From the NCBI GenBank assembly GCA_030065855.1, contig JASJCT010000037.1:1-63094 (forward strand): a stretch of 63,094 nt of DNA, given 5' to 3'. Below, one piece after another: positions 34,315 through 43,779 of this stretch. Every line of letters begins with the position of its first letter. Position 1 is the stretch's first letter. The position numbers and the translations under genes are program-made. This DNA comes from Myxococcota bacterium. Its GTDB lineage: Bacteria; Myxococcota_A; Polyangia; JAAYKL01. Below the pieces are notes generated by a model. The model worked only from the letters and a program-made list of their open reading frames with translations, made no database searches and was not told where the DNA came from.

Positions 34315-35070
34315 TTAGGGATCGGGCTTTTTGTAAACTGGGATGGGCACCATTTTGTGCAGGTTTGCCGCTCTTAGGGTTCTGTATCGTTGTAATACGT
34401 ACGCCTCCCTGGAGGTCAGGTCCTTAGCGGTAGCAGAGGCTTCGTGAGCCATGGCCCATTCCAGCTCGTCGTAGGTCGCACCCAGTTGGTCTTCGTCGGT
34501 TCGGTTGTCCTCCCACAAACCATCGGTGGGCGGTGCGTCGATGATTTCTGTCAAGATCCCCAATCCTCGAGCCAGTTGCCGCACCTCTGACTTGAGCAGA
34601 TCCCCGATTGGACTCACATCCACACCGCCGTCTCCATACTTGGTAAAAAAACCAACACCAAAGTCCTCTACGCGATTACCAGTGCCCACGACCAACCCAC
34701 CCTGACTCGCGGCGATCTGGTACAGGGCAGCCATGCGAAGACGGGACCGGGCATTGGCCAGTCCAAGGGCACTGTCAAATCCATGGGAAAAGGCCGCGGC
34801 AAAGCAATCGAATGTATCGCTCAGGTCGACTACGAGCGGTGTGACGTTGGGATATTTTTTCTCTAGCCAATTGAGATGGCGGGTCGCCCGCGTTAGTTGG
34901 GTCTGTTCCTGGTGAATCGGCAATGACACTGCAAACGTGTTAATACCGGTTTCGCCACACAGGGTCGAGGTGACTGCAGAGTCGACACCACCAGAGACGC
35001 CGACGACGAGTATCCGCTCCCCACTTTTTTGCGCATAATCAAAAAGCCACTTGCTGATAGGGTTCATCAT
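34315..35070 (-). CDS. nadE: NAD synthase
   Basis: Converts deamido-NAD to NAD with ATP and ammonia (or glutamine). 251 residues from ATG 35070 (MMNPISKWLFDYAQ), which matches the normal NadE beginning; a longer frame to 35136 adds 22 residues unlike the family. PP-loop motif VGVSGGVDSAV; KYGDGGVDVSPIGDLLKSEV and LPTDGLWEDNRTDEDQLG-type substrate region (here PPTDGLWEDNRTDEDQLGA). No ribosome site is obvious. There is no glutaminase domain, so it is the ammonia-dependent short form. Confidence 0.9.
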   Translation of the reverse strand: MMNPISKWLFDYAQKSGERILVVGVSGGVDSAVTSTLCGETGINTFAVSLPIHQEQTQLTRATRHLNWLEKKYPNVTPLVVDLSDTFDCFAAAFSHGFDSALGLANARSRLRMAALYQIAASQGGLVVGTGNRVEDFGVGFFTKYGDGGVDVSPIGDLLKSEVRQLARGLGILTEIIDAPPTDGLWEDNRTDEDQLGATYDELEWAMAHEASATAKDLTSREAYVLQRYRTLRAANLHKMVPIPVYKKPDP

Positions 35071-35263
35071 GGGGGCAGTATACAGCAACTGGGTTGCATT
35101 TCCCTCAAATGTGTGTAAATGGAGGTAGACTGACACGTCAGTCTACCGGCATCACCGCGCCGAGATATTCGGATCATGCGCGTTGTTTCTAACGCGACGA
35201 TGCCAAACTGGCAGGAGAGACCCATGGCTGCTGTTTGTACGCATAACAAGGGGGGTTGGGCTA

Positions 35264-38200
35264 ATGTCTAATCGTGTTGTCGGCATCGACATCGGTGCCG
35301 AAACGATAAAAATCGTCGAGCTTTCAAAGGCTAGGGATACGCTTGTTTGGACCCGACGGGCGTTGGTGGAGCACCACAAATCACCTGCGGACGCCCTGCT
35401 TACCCTTCTTGCTGATTGGCATTGGAATGGCGTAGATCAGGCGGCAGTGACGGGTCGGATGAGTCGCCAGATAGATCTACCTCGAATACCGGTAAAACAG
35501 GCCCAGGCAAGTGGATTCCGATTCCTCATCCCAGCGGATGAACCGGCCACGGTCGTTTCTATTGGGAGCCATGGGTTTTCCGCATTGGAGTTGCGCGCGT
35601 CGAGTCTGGAGATCTTTCGGGAGAATTCGAGGTGCTCTCAGGGAACGGGTAACTTTTTGCGCCAACTGGTCGAGCGGTTCGAGCTCACCATCGAGCGCGC
35701 CAGTGAGATCTGTACGGATGTGACGGATCCAGCACCGCTTTCAGGCAGATGTCCGGTGATCCTCAAGACCGACATGACCCATCTTGCCAACAAAGGGGAA
35801 CCGCGAGAGCGGATTTTAGCAGGCCTCTATGACGCGGTCTGCGAAAATGTCCAGGTGCTTATTAAACCGCGGATAAGTCCTCCGCGCGTTGTACTCATTG
35901 GCGGGGTAACCCGCGCGGTTCGGATCCGGGAAAACTTCAGGCGCTTTGCTCAGCGCAACGGCATGACCCTGCTCGATCTAGAGGGTGACGATGCCCTATA
36001 TGTCGAGGCCTTGGGTGCGGCTGTGGCTGCCTCAAAGCGAAGTGAGCCAGTACCGCAGCTACAGGCCCTGCTCCTTGCACCGGAGTCCCATCCGCTCGAC
36101 CAACTGCCACCCTTGTCTGAGTATATCGACAGGGTGAAGCGATTGTCTGCCCCTGCATTTGATCCAACGGCCTCACCGGGCTATGTGTCACTGATCGTCG
36201 GATATGACATTGGGTCCACTGGGTCGAAGACAGTGGCCGTAAACGCAGAGACCGGGGAGCCCGTGTGGCAGGGCTATGTCAATACCAACGGCGCTCCCAT
36301 ACGGGCGGCACAGGAGCTGACCCGGCAGTTTTTGGCCAGTGAGGTTGCGGATTATCCAGTGGTCGCTGTTGGAGCAACAGGCAGTGGTCGAGAGATCGTG
36401 GGCTCCTTGATGACCACCTGTTACGGTGCGGACAAGGTATTTGTGCTCAACGAGATCGCGGCCCATGCTGAAGGTGCGATTCACTACGATTCCAGGGTCG
36501 ATACGATTTTTGAAATCGGGGGTCAGGACGCCAAGTATATTCGCCTGTCCAGTGGCCGCGTGGTCGACGCTGCCATGAACGAAGCGTGCAGTGCCGGCAC
36601 TGGGTCGTTTATCGAAGAACAAGGACGAAAGTTCCAAGGCATATCCTCGGTGGTCGCGCTCGGGCAAGCAGCTGTCCAGGCGGATTTCGGCGTATCTCTG
36701 GGGCAGCACTGCAGCGTGTTCATGGCAGAGATCATCGACGAAGCCGTTGCCGCGGGCACGCCCAAGAAGTCGATCATTGCGGGGATATACGACTCGATCA
36801 TTCAAAACTACTTAAATCGGGTAAAGGGCAGCCGTTCCGTGGGCAAGGTGATTTTCTGCCAGGGCATGCCCTTTGCCGCCGATGCGCTTGCAGCGTCTGT
36901 GGTACGTCAGACCGGTGCAGAGGTGATCGTGCCGCCCAATCCCGGCACGGTCGGGGCCCTTGGCATTGGCCTCCTTGCCAGAAAGGAGCTGGACTTGAGC
37001 GACCGCTCGTCCATGTCCCTGGACCGCTTCCTCGATGCCAAGGTATTGAAAAAAGACGTTTTTATCTGCCGCTCTAAAAAGGGGTGTGGCGGTGCTGGGA
37101 ACAAGTGTCGGATAGATCGCATTGCCACGCGCGTGGACGGCAAGGACAAAAAATTCACCTGGGGAGGGGGATGCTCCCTGTACGATAAGGGCACGGGCAA
37201 GGCCAAGTTACCGGATTTGGCGCCGGATCCATTTCGCGAACGCGAGGCACTCGTCGAAAAACTGCGCGGGCGACTCAGCGATGCCAGGGGATTCAAGCGG
37301 GTTGCCCTGACCGATGAATTTGTGCTTAAGGGCCTCTTTCCATTTTTCGCCACCTTTATCTACGACCTCGGGTTTGACTTGGATTTTTTCGCCAATGCGG
37401 ATCAGACAGTGCTCAAACGGGGTATCGAGGACGCCAATGTGCCCTTTTGCGCGCCCATGCAACAGTATCACGGCGTGGTCTCTGCCATGGCCCAGATGGC
37501 ACCTGATATTCTGTTTTTGCCCATGGTTCGGAATATTCGACGTGTCGGTGATGAGTATATTGCCCGGCTCTGCCCGGTGGTACAGGGCAGCGCCGATATT
37601 CTGCGCCACGACCTCGGACTGAACGGTCAGATAAAGATCGTCTCCCCGGTATTTAACTTTGGCAGGGAAAACTTTGATTCGGATCTCTTCAAGGATAGTT
37701 GCCGGTCAATGGCCCGGGAGCTGGGGGTTCTGGGAGACAAGTGGGAAGCCTCATATGAGCGGGCCGTAGCAGTACAAGAAGACTTTGATAGGGCGTGTCG
37801 CGACCTGGGTAAACAGGCATTGGCCTTTTGCAAAGCCAACGCTATCACTCCTATTGTTATTCTGGGCCGATCTTACACCATCTACAATACGGTCCTCAAT
37901 TCCAATGTTCCTGCCATCCTGCGAGAGCAGGGGGTGGTTCCCATTCCAGTGGACTGCTACCCAGTAGGTGATGAGATACCTATTTTTCACAACATCTACT
38001 GGGGGTATGGGCAGCGGAATCTCAGGGCTGCCGAGCACATCCGCAAAACAGATGGGGTTTACAGCCTGTTCTGCAGCAACTATTCCTGTGGTCCAGACAG
38101 CTTCAATATCCACTTTTATAGCTACATCATGGACGGCAAACCCTATACGGTCATCGAGACCGACGGCCATTCAGGAGATGCAGGCACAAAAACCCGCACC

Positions 38201-39598
38201 GAGGCGTTTCTCTACTGCGTCCGGGAAGACCAGCAGCGACCCCGGGCAAACGGGCCGATCAATCAATTCAAAAAGTTTGAAGGCCAGTTTGACTTGCTGG
38301 ACGACATCAGAGCCCGGGGAGCAACGGTTCTCATTCCTCGAATGGGCGCTGGTGCCGAGGCCTTTGCAGCTTGTTTGAAAGGCATTGGCGTACCAGCTGA
38401 AGCACTGCCCTTGCCCGACCGGGAGTCCCTGGCACTGGGTCGGCGCCATACCTCTGGCAAGGAATGCGTGCCCATGACCCTCACCCTGGGGAGTCTGATC
38501 AGCCGATTGGAAAGATCCCGACAAACGAGCGAGCAGTTCTCATTTTTCATGCCCACAGCCATGGGCCCTTGTCGGTTTGGATCCTACAACACGCTGCAGA
38601 AAATCATCATTGAGCGGCTGGGGTGGCAGAATCGAGTTCAGTTCTGGTCCCCGATTGACGACGATTACTTCGAGGGCATGGACGCTGGGTTTTCAGCGCT
38701 CGTGTTCGCGGGGTTTTCAGCATCGGATTTACTGCTCGCCGCCCTTTTTGACGCGAGACCTGTGGAGCGAACGCCAGGCGCTGCCCAGGAGGTGTACGAC
38801 TATTATAAGGATGAGCTATTAAAACAGCTGGAAAAAGCAGGCGCTGGGGACCTTTCCGCTGGCTTTGCCATGACCCAGGCCCTGGGCGGACAGCTCTTTG
38901 GCGTGACCCACCTGCTCCATCGGGCAGCTGTTGCTTTTGAAGAAGTGAAAGAGCAAAGATCCATCCCAACGGTATTGGTGGTGGGCGAGCTATATGTTCG
39001 GTGCGACCCCTTTGCCAATGACTTTGTCATTCGCAAGCTAGAGCAGCGGGGCATTCGGGGTCGGTTTGCTGCATTTACAGAATGGCTCGAATACACCGAC
39101 TATCAGGACAAGCGAAAGGAAAAAGTCGTCGACTACGTAACCTCGTTTCTGCAGGCGACGATTCAGCATCAGGCATACCTGACCGTGGCCAAGCCCATGG
39201 GATGGCATAGGAGAACCACGGTACAGGATTCACTGGAAGCGGCCCGACCCTACATTCGGGAGAATTTGAGTGGAGAGGCAGTGCTAACCGTGGGGGGCCC
39301 GGTTCACGAGTGGCGAGAGGGGCACATCGATGGGGTGGTAAGCGTGGGCCCCCTGGAATGCATGCCCAACAAAGTTGCAGAGTCCCAGTTCTTTCACGTG
39401 GCCGAGCAAGAGGGGCTTATCTCGCTGACCCTATCCCTCAACGGAGACCCCATTGATCCCGAGATTCTGGACAATTTCGCCTACGAAGTGCACGCCCAGT
39501 TCAATCGACGGCGAACTGGAAAGAGCGTGCCCCCACCAATGCCAGGGCGCCGTCGCCCGAGTTGGGTGCCCCAAAGCAAAGTAAACCTGCGCGAATAA
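35264..39598 (+). CDS. giant 2-hydroxyacyl-CoA dehydratase activase-related protein (two BadF-type modules plus DUF2229)
   Basis: 1444 residues from ATG 35264, after a G-rich site. Module 1 (2-270) is an ASKHA fold (RVVGIDIGAETIKIVELSK; CSQGTGNFLRQLVERF; VVLIGGVTRAVRI). Module 2 (about 305-590) is a better conserved activase (VGYDIGSTGSKTVAV; EIGGQDAKYI; NEACSAGTGSFIEEQG), whose cysteine normally ligates a shared 4Fe-4S cluster. A cysteine-rich segment (CRSKKGCGGAGNKC) and a DUF2229/HgdB-like region follow (PFCAPMQQYHG; CSNYSCGPDSF; MPTAMGPCRFGSYN). Activases inject electrons by ATP-driven reduction into dehydratases. No partner dehydratase gene is near. Such fused proteins occur in anaerobes; substrate unknown. 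Confidence 0.85.
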   Translation: MSNRVVGIDIGAETIKIVELSKARDTLVWTRRALVEHHKSPADALLTLLADWHWNGVDQAAVTGRMSRQIDLPRIPVKQAQASGFRFLIPADEPATVVSIGSHGFSALELRASSLEIFRENSRCSQGTGNFLRQLVERFELTIERASEICTDVTDPAPLSGRCPVILKTDMTHLANKGEPRERILAGLYDAVCENVQVLIKPRISPPRVVLIGGVTRAVRIRENFRRFAQRNGMTLLDLEGDDALYVEALGAAVAASKRSEPVPQLQALLLAPESHPLDQLPPLSEYIDRVKRLSAPAFDPTASPGYVSLIVGYDIGSTGSKTVAVNAETGEPVWQGYVNTNGAPIRAAQELTRQFLASEVADYPVVAVGATGSGREIVGSLMTTCYGADKVFVLNEIAAHAEGAIHYDSRVDTIFEIGGQDAKYIRLSSGRVVDAAMNEACSAGTGSFIEEQGRKFQGISSVVALGQAAVQADFGVSLGQHCSVFMAEIIDEAVAAGTPKKSIIAGIYDSIIQNYLNRVKGSRSVGKVIFCQGMPFAADALAASVVRQTGAEVIVPPNPGTVGALGIGLLARKELDLSDRSSMSLDRFLDAKVLKKDVFICRSKKGCGGAGNKCRIDRIATRVDGKDKKFTWGGGCSLYDKGTGKAKLPDLAPDPFREREALVEKLRGRLSDARGFKRVALTDEFVLKGLFPFFATFIYDLGFDLDFFANADQTVLKRGIEDANVPFCAPMQQYHGVVSAMAQMAPDILFLPMVRNIRRVGDEYIARLCPVVQGSADILRHDLGLNGQIKIVSPVFNFGRENFDSDLFKDSCRSMARELGVLGDKWEASYERAVAVQEDFDRACRDLGKQALAFCKANAITPIVILGRSYTIYNTVLNSNVPAILREQGVVPIPVDCYPVGDEIPIFHNIYWGYGQRNLRAAEHIRKTDGVYSLFCSNYSCGPDSFNIHFYSYIMDGKPYTVIETDGHSGDAGTKTRTEAFLYCVREDQQRPRANGPINQFKKFEGQFDLLDDIRARGATVLIPRMGAGAEAFAACLKGIGVPAEALPLPDRESLALGRRHTSGKECVPMTLTLGSLISRLERSRQTSEQFSFFMPTAMGPCRFGSYNTLQKIIIERLGWQNRVQFWSPIDDDYFEGMDAGFSALVFAGFSASDLLLAALFDARPVERTPGAAQEVYDYYKDELLKQLEKAGAGDLSAGFAMTQALGGQLFGVTHLLHRAAVAFEEVKEQRSIPTVLVVGELYVRCDPFANDFVIRKLEQRGIRGRFAAFTEWLEYTDYQDKRKEKVVDYVTSFLQATIQHQAYLTVAKPMGWHRRTTVQDSLEAARPYIRENLSGEAVLTVGGPVHEWREGHIDGVVSVGPLECMPNKVAESQFFHVAEQEGLISLTLSLNGDPIDPEILDNFAYEVHAQFNRRRTGKSVPPPMPGRRRPSWVPQSKVNLRE

Positions 39599-39604
39599 AA
39601 GTAA

Positions 39605-39898
39605 TTAACAGCGCTTGTGCAGCACGCTTGGATTGCGGTGTCCATGAAAAATGGCAAGTACGACGATGGCTTTTGGACGAACGACGTAGAAGACCCCGTA
39701 AGGGAATCTCCGCACGAGTGCGCGGCGAACATCGCGATGAGCCACTCTATACATCTCCGGCGAACGCCTGGCTTGTTGGATAACCGCATCAACGCAAAGT
39801 AGAAATTCATCCCCTAGCCCGGAACGCCTTTCTTGATACCATTGATATGCTTCGGTCAGTTCTCGCTCTGCTTCAGGCCGAAGGATAACCTCTCTCAT
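39605..39898 (-). CDS. RelE/ParE-family toxin
   Basis: 97 residues of the ParE/RelE fold: EVILRPEAERELTEAYQWYQ at the start, RRSGLGDEFLLCVDAVIQQARRSP, and the C-terminal strands RRALVRRFPYGVFYVV and VLAIFHGHRNP. Members of this fold inhibit gyrase or cleave mRNA on the ribosome; the sequence looks nearer to ParE. It overlaps the upstream antitoxin gene by 4 bp, which is the normal toxin-second arrangement. Confidence 0.88.
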   Translation of the reverse strand: MREVILRPEAERELTEAYQWYQERRSGLGDEFLLCVDAVIQQARRSPEMYRVAHRDVRRALVRRFPYGVFYVVRPKAIVVLAIFHGHRNPSVLHKRC

Positions 39899-40122
39899 TG
39901 GCCAGATTTTTTTATTTCAGCTAGTACGCGTTCCCAGGATGTTCCCAGTTCAGGTTGTTTTTCCATTGCTTCGAGTCGACCATCGAGCTCCATCTTCTGA
40001 GCCTCAGTTAGCTCAACCGCGTCTGCATCAGCAGCGATCCTATCCCAGAGATCCTGTAAGCGGAGGATTTTTTCTGAAGTACTGAGTTTGTCGAAATTGG
40101 TAAGTAGTGGTTGGCTTTCCAT
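39895..40122 (-). CDS. antitoxin, addiction-module component family (TIGR02574-like)
   Basis: 75 residues. The pattern LSTSEKILRLQDLWDRIAAD, then LTEAQKMELDGRLEAME and a Pro- and Trp-containing tail SWERVLAEIKK is that of the small antitoxins that pair with RelE/ParE toxins. It neutralises the toxin by wrapping it. The order antitoxin-toxin with 4-bp overlap, 220 bp from leuS, makes a self-contained pair. Confidence 0.85.
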   Translation of the reverse strand: MESQPLLTNFDKLSTSEKILRLQDLWDRIAADADAVELTEAQKMELDGRLEAMEKQPELGTSWERVLAEIKKSGQ

Positions 40123-40345
40123 AATACTATTTTAACATATCGCAGCTCATTTGCAGATTCAAACTTCAGCCGTTTGACTTAGTTACGCCCGTAAGTCATG
40201 GATTTTAGTTACTCAGTGACTCGAAGGGTGTTTTCTCTTGCGTTAAATCAGGCGCTTGCTACTCGCGGGCGAGGCGTTTATATACCCTCTTGTGTTTTGG
40301 GTAATTGAAAATTGATGGTCATAATAAGCGATTGTGGAGACTGCG

Positions 40346-42961
40346 ATGCGCGAGAGTTACTACCCAAAGGAAGTTGAGGAAAAATGGCGGCGGTATTGGG
40401 AGGATAGGCAAGTCTTCCAGGCCCGCCTGGAAGACCCGGCCCCCAAGTTCTATATGTTGGAGATGTTTCCCTACCCCTCGGGCCGCATTCATATGGGCCA
40501 CGTGCGCAATTACGCCATGGGCGATGTGGTGGCCCGGTATAGGTGGAAAAAGGGTTTCAAGGTCCTTCACCCCATGGGCTGGGATGCCTTTGGCCTGCCC
40601 GCGGAGAACGCGGCTATCGAACGGGGGGTCCATCCGGCCGACTGGACCTACGACAATATTCGGGAGATGCGCTCCGAGCTTAAGGCCCTTGGACTCAGCT
40701 ATGACTGGCCCCGCGAGATCGCCACATGCCACCCGGACTACTATAAATGGGAGCAGATGGTCTTTTGCCGCGCCTTTGAAAAAGGGCTGGTCTATCGAAA
40801 AACGGCGCTTGTCAATTGGTCGGAAAAGATGCAGACCGTGCTCGCCAATGAGCAGGTGATAGACGGTCGGGACTACCGCTACGGATTGCCAGTGGTTCAA
40901 AAGGAACTGACCCAGTGGTTTTTTAAAACAACGGCGTATGCCGAAGCCCTGCTCGAGGGGATCGAAGCACTAAAAGGGGCGTGGCCAGATCGGGTTCTGT
41001 TAGAGCAGCGGGCCCGCATAGGAAAGAGCTACGGGGCTGAAGTCAAATTCCGCTTAGAAGACCCCGTGGACGGTGAGGATGCCCTGCCTATCTTCACCAC
41101 CCGACCAGATACGCTTTTTGGCGTCACCTTCATGAGCCTCGCCCCTGAGCACCCCATGGCACTAAAGCTGGTAAGGGGAACGGAACAAGAGGCTGAGGTG
41201 CGCGCATTTATCGATCGGGTTCAGGCAGAGGACTCGCACAAGCGAAGCGCCGAGGATTACGAAAAAGAGGGAATTTTTACCGGCACATACTGCGTCAATC
41301 CCGTCAATGGGGAGCGGGTGCCGATCTATATTGCCAACTTCGTGCTCATGGACTACGGCACCGGCGCTGTCATGGCCGTGCCTGCCCACGATCAACGGGA
41401 TTTCGAACTCGCCCGCAAGTACAAATTGCCAATCCGGGTGGTGATTGCGCCACAAGACGGTTCGCCCCTCGATCCGGCGACCATGGAAGCCGCCTTTGTC
41501 GATGACGGTATCCAAGTGCAATCCGGGCAATTTAACGGCCTGTCCAATCGGAAAGCGATTGATAAAATATGCGATTACCTGGCTGACAAGGGGGTTGGCG
41601 GGCGGACCGTCAACTATCGGCTCAGGGACTGGTGTATCTCCAGGCAGCGCTATTGGGGCGCGCCCATTCCGGTTGTCTATTGCGATGCCTGTGGTGTCCA
41701 GACCGTGCCAGAGGATGCCCTGCCAGTGCGGCTCCCCGAGGACGTGACGTTTCAGGCAGAAGGCGGTTCACCCCTTGCGCGGTGTGAATCATTTTTCAAC
41801 ACAACTTGTCCCACATGCGGTGGACCGGCACAGCGGGAGACAGATACCTTCGACACGTTTGTACAATCGTCCTGGTATTTTTTGCGGTTTACCTCGGCTC
41901 GATATGCGCGCGGCATTGTCGACGAAAAGGAAGTCACTGCGTGGTTGCCGGTCGATCACTACATCGGCGGCATTGAGCACGCGGTCGGGCACCTGGTTTA
42001 TGCGCGGTTTTACAACCGAATCTTGCGCGATCTCGAATTGATCCCCGCCGCAGTGCCGGCCGAGCCGTTTTCAAAACTATTTACCCAGGGCATGGTGTGT
42101 CTCGAGACCCAGTACACCCTGGATGAAAAAAACCAGCCGGTGTGGCATTACCCCCACGAGGTTGAAGACGGCATCAGCAAGCTAAATGGAAAGAAAGTGT
42201 TGACGGGTCGGCTCGAAAAAATGTCCAAATCCAAGCGCAACACGGTCGATACCAGCGGTATTATCGCCAAGTACGGCGTGGATGCGACACGGTTGTTCAC
42301 CCTGTTCGCCTCACCACCCGAGAACGACGTGGCCTGGCGGGACGAGGGCGTGGAAGGCACGTACCGCTTCTTGAACCGGATCTGGCGTATCGTGTGGGAG
42401 CGACGGGCCTCCATGGCCCAGGCAGTGCCGTACAGCGGAAACGGCAGCGACCTCTCTGATGCGGCCATGTCCCTCAGGCGATTGACCCACAAAACCATTG
42501 CCGCGGTAACATCAGATATTGAAACCCGATTTCACCTCAACACTGCCATCGCGCGATGCATGGAGCTGGTCAATACCCTGGCAAAGTTCGATGCGCGGGC
42601 CGATAGCGCGTCAGATTGCTCTGTGGAGCGCGATGCAACCCTGGCGCTGATCGGATTGCTCACGCCGTTTGCGCCCCACTTTGCCGAGGAGATTTGGGAA
42701 GAAATTGGCACCGGCGGTACGGCGGCCAAAGCACCCTGGCCCGCGTGGGATGAAAAAGTAGCCGCAGACGACGTCGTGACCATTGCCGTGCAAGTCATGG
42801 GCAAACTTCGGGCCCGCATTGAAATGTCGGCCGATGCCAGTAAGGAGGAGATGGAGGAGATGGCCCTTTCAGACGCCAATGTAAAACGCCATATCCAGGG
42901 CAAAACCGTGCAAAAAGTCATCGTCGTGCCGGGAAAGCTCGTCAACATCGTGGCGCGTTAA
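40346..42961 (+). CDS. leuS: leucyl-tRNA synthetase
   Basis: Charges tRNA-Leu. 871 residues from ATG 40346, which follows GGAGA by 5 nt (a GTG at 40334 has no site). Class I motifs: HMGH at RIHMGHVRNYAMGDV and KMSKSKRN near residue 625. The CP1 editing domain lies between (residues about 220-420; FTTRPDTLFGVTFM). A zinc-like cysteine set CDACGVQT and CPTCGGPAQRET is present. Normal length and order. map follows after 7 bp on the same strand. Confidence 0.97.
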   Translation: MRESYYPKEVEEKWRRYWEDRQVFQARLEDPAPKFYMLEMFPYPSGRIHMGHVRNYAMGDVVARYRWKKGFKVLHPMGWDAFGLPAENAAIERGVHPADWTYDNIREMRSELKALGLSYDWPREIATCHPDYYKWEQMVFCRAFEKGLVYRKTALVNWSEKMQTVLANEQVIDGRDYRYGLPVVQKELTQWFFKTTAYAEALLEGIEALKGAWPDRVLLEQRARIGKSYGAEVKFRLEDPVDGEDALPIFTTRPDTLFGVTFMSLAPEHPMALKLVRGTEQEAEVRAFIDRVQAEDSHKRSAEDYEKEGIFTGTYCVNPVNGERVPIYIANFVLMDYGTGAVMAVPAHDQRDFELARKYKLPIRVVIAPQDGSPLDPATMEAAFVDDGIQVQSGQFNGLSNRKAIDKICDYLADKGVGGRTVNYRLRDWCISRQRYWGAPIPVVYCDACGVQTVPEDALPVRLPEDVTFQAEGGSPLARCESFFNTTCPTCGGPAQRETDTFDTFVQSSWYFLRFTSARYARGIVDEKEVTAWLPVDHYIGGIEHAVGHLVYARFYNRILRDLELIPAAVPAEPFSKLFTQGMVCLETQYTLDEKNQPVWHYPHEVEDGISKLNGKKVLTGRLEKMSKSKRNTVDTSGIIAKYGVDATRLFTLFASPPENDVAWRDEGVEGTYRFLNRIWRIVWERRASMAQAVPYSGNGSDLSDAAMSLRRLTHKTIAAVTSDIETRFHLNTAIARCMELVNTLAKFDARADSASDCSVERDATLALIGLLTPFAPHFAEEIWEEIGTGGTAAKAPWPAWDEKVAADDVVTIAVQVMGKLRARIEMSADASKEEMEEMALSDANVKRHIQGKTVQKVIVVPGKLVNIVAR

Positions 42962-42968
42962 AAAGCAT

Positions 42969-43751
42969 ATGTCTAATATCGTCATCAAGGGAACAGCCCA
43001 ACTCGATGCCATGCGTCAAGTGTGCAGACTTGCGGCCCAAACCCTGGAAGAGACCGCAAAAATACTGGGCCCGGGGATAACCACAGAGGACATTAACACC
43101 TTTGTGCACGACTACACGATATCCCACGGGGCGATTCCTGCGCCGCTCAACTACAGGGGATTTCCAAAGAGTGTTTGCACGTCTGTCAACGAAGTGATCT
43201 GCCACGGTATCCCAGGGCCTCGACAATTAAAGCCCGGAGATATCATCAACGTGGACGTGACCTCCATTCTCGACGGTTGGCACGGCGACGTGTCGGCCAC
43301 CTTTTACATCGGCGATCCCAGTCCAGCTGCACGCCACTTGGTGGAGGTGACGAGAACCTGTCTGCAACTCGGTATCTCAGAGGTAAGGCCCGGGGCCAGG
43401 ATAGGCGACATCGGCGCTGCGATCCAAGCCTATGCCGAGGCAAACGGGTGTTCTGTGGTCAGGGATTTTGTGGGCCATGGCGTGGGTCAGGCATTTCACG
43501 AAGCCCCCCAAATCCCCCATTTTGGAAAGCGAGGCAGGGGGCCTCGGCTAAAAGAGGGCATGGTTTTCACCATAGAACCGATGATCAACCAGGGCGGCTG
43601 GCAACTTCACACCTTGAGCGATGGGTGGACCGCGGTGACGAGCGATGGCAAGCTGTCTGCACAGTTCGAGCACACCGTTGTGGTGACAAATGAAGGTGTG
43701 GAAATCCTAACAGCGTTTAGTGCACCGCTTGTCAGCAGCGAGGTCTTTTAA
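42969..43751 (+). CDS. map: type I methionine aminopeptidase
   Basis: Removes the N-terminal methionine of new proteins. 260 residues. Metal ligands are the two Asp in NVDVTSILDGWHGDVSATF, His in GHGVGQAFHE, Glu in FTIEPMI and Glu in QFEHTVVV. The substrate-pocket motif NYRGFPKSVCTSVNEVICHG is complete. No N-terminal zinc finger (type Ia). It lies 7 bp after leuS, an operon of translation genes. Confidence 0.96.
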   Translation: MSNIVIKGTAQLDAMRQVCRLAAQTLEETAKILGPGITTEDINTFVHDYTISHGAIPAPLNYRGFPKSVCTSVNEVICHGIPGPRQLKPGDIINVDVTSILDGWHGDVSATFYIGDPSPAARHLVEVTRTCLQLGISEVRPGARIGDIGAAIQAYAEANGCSVVRDFVGHGVGQAFHEAPQIPHFGKRGRGPRLKEGMVFTIEPMINQGGWQLHTLSDGWTAVTSDGKLSAQFEHTVVVTNEGVEILTAFSAPLVSSEVF

Positions 43752-43779
43752 CTTATAGAGTAGCGAAGCCCCAGAGGCG

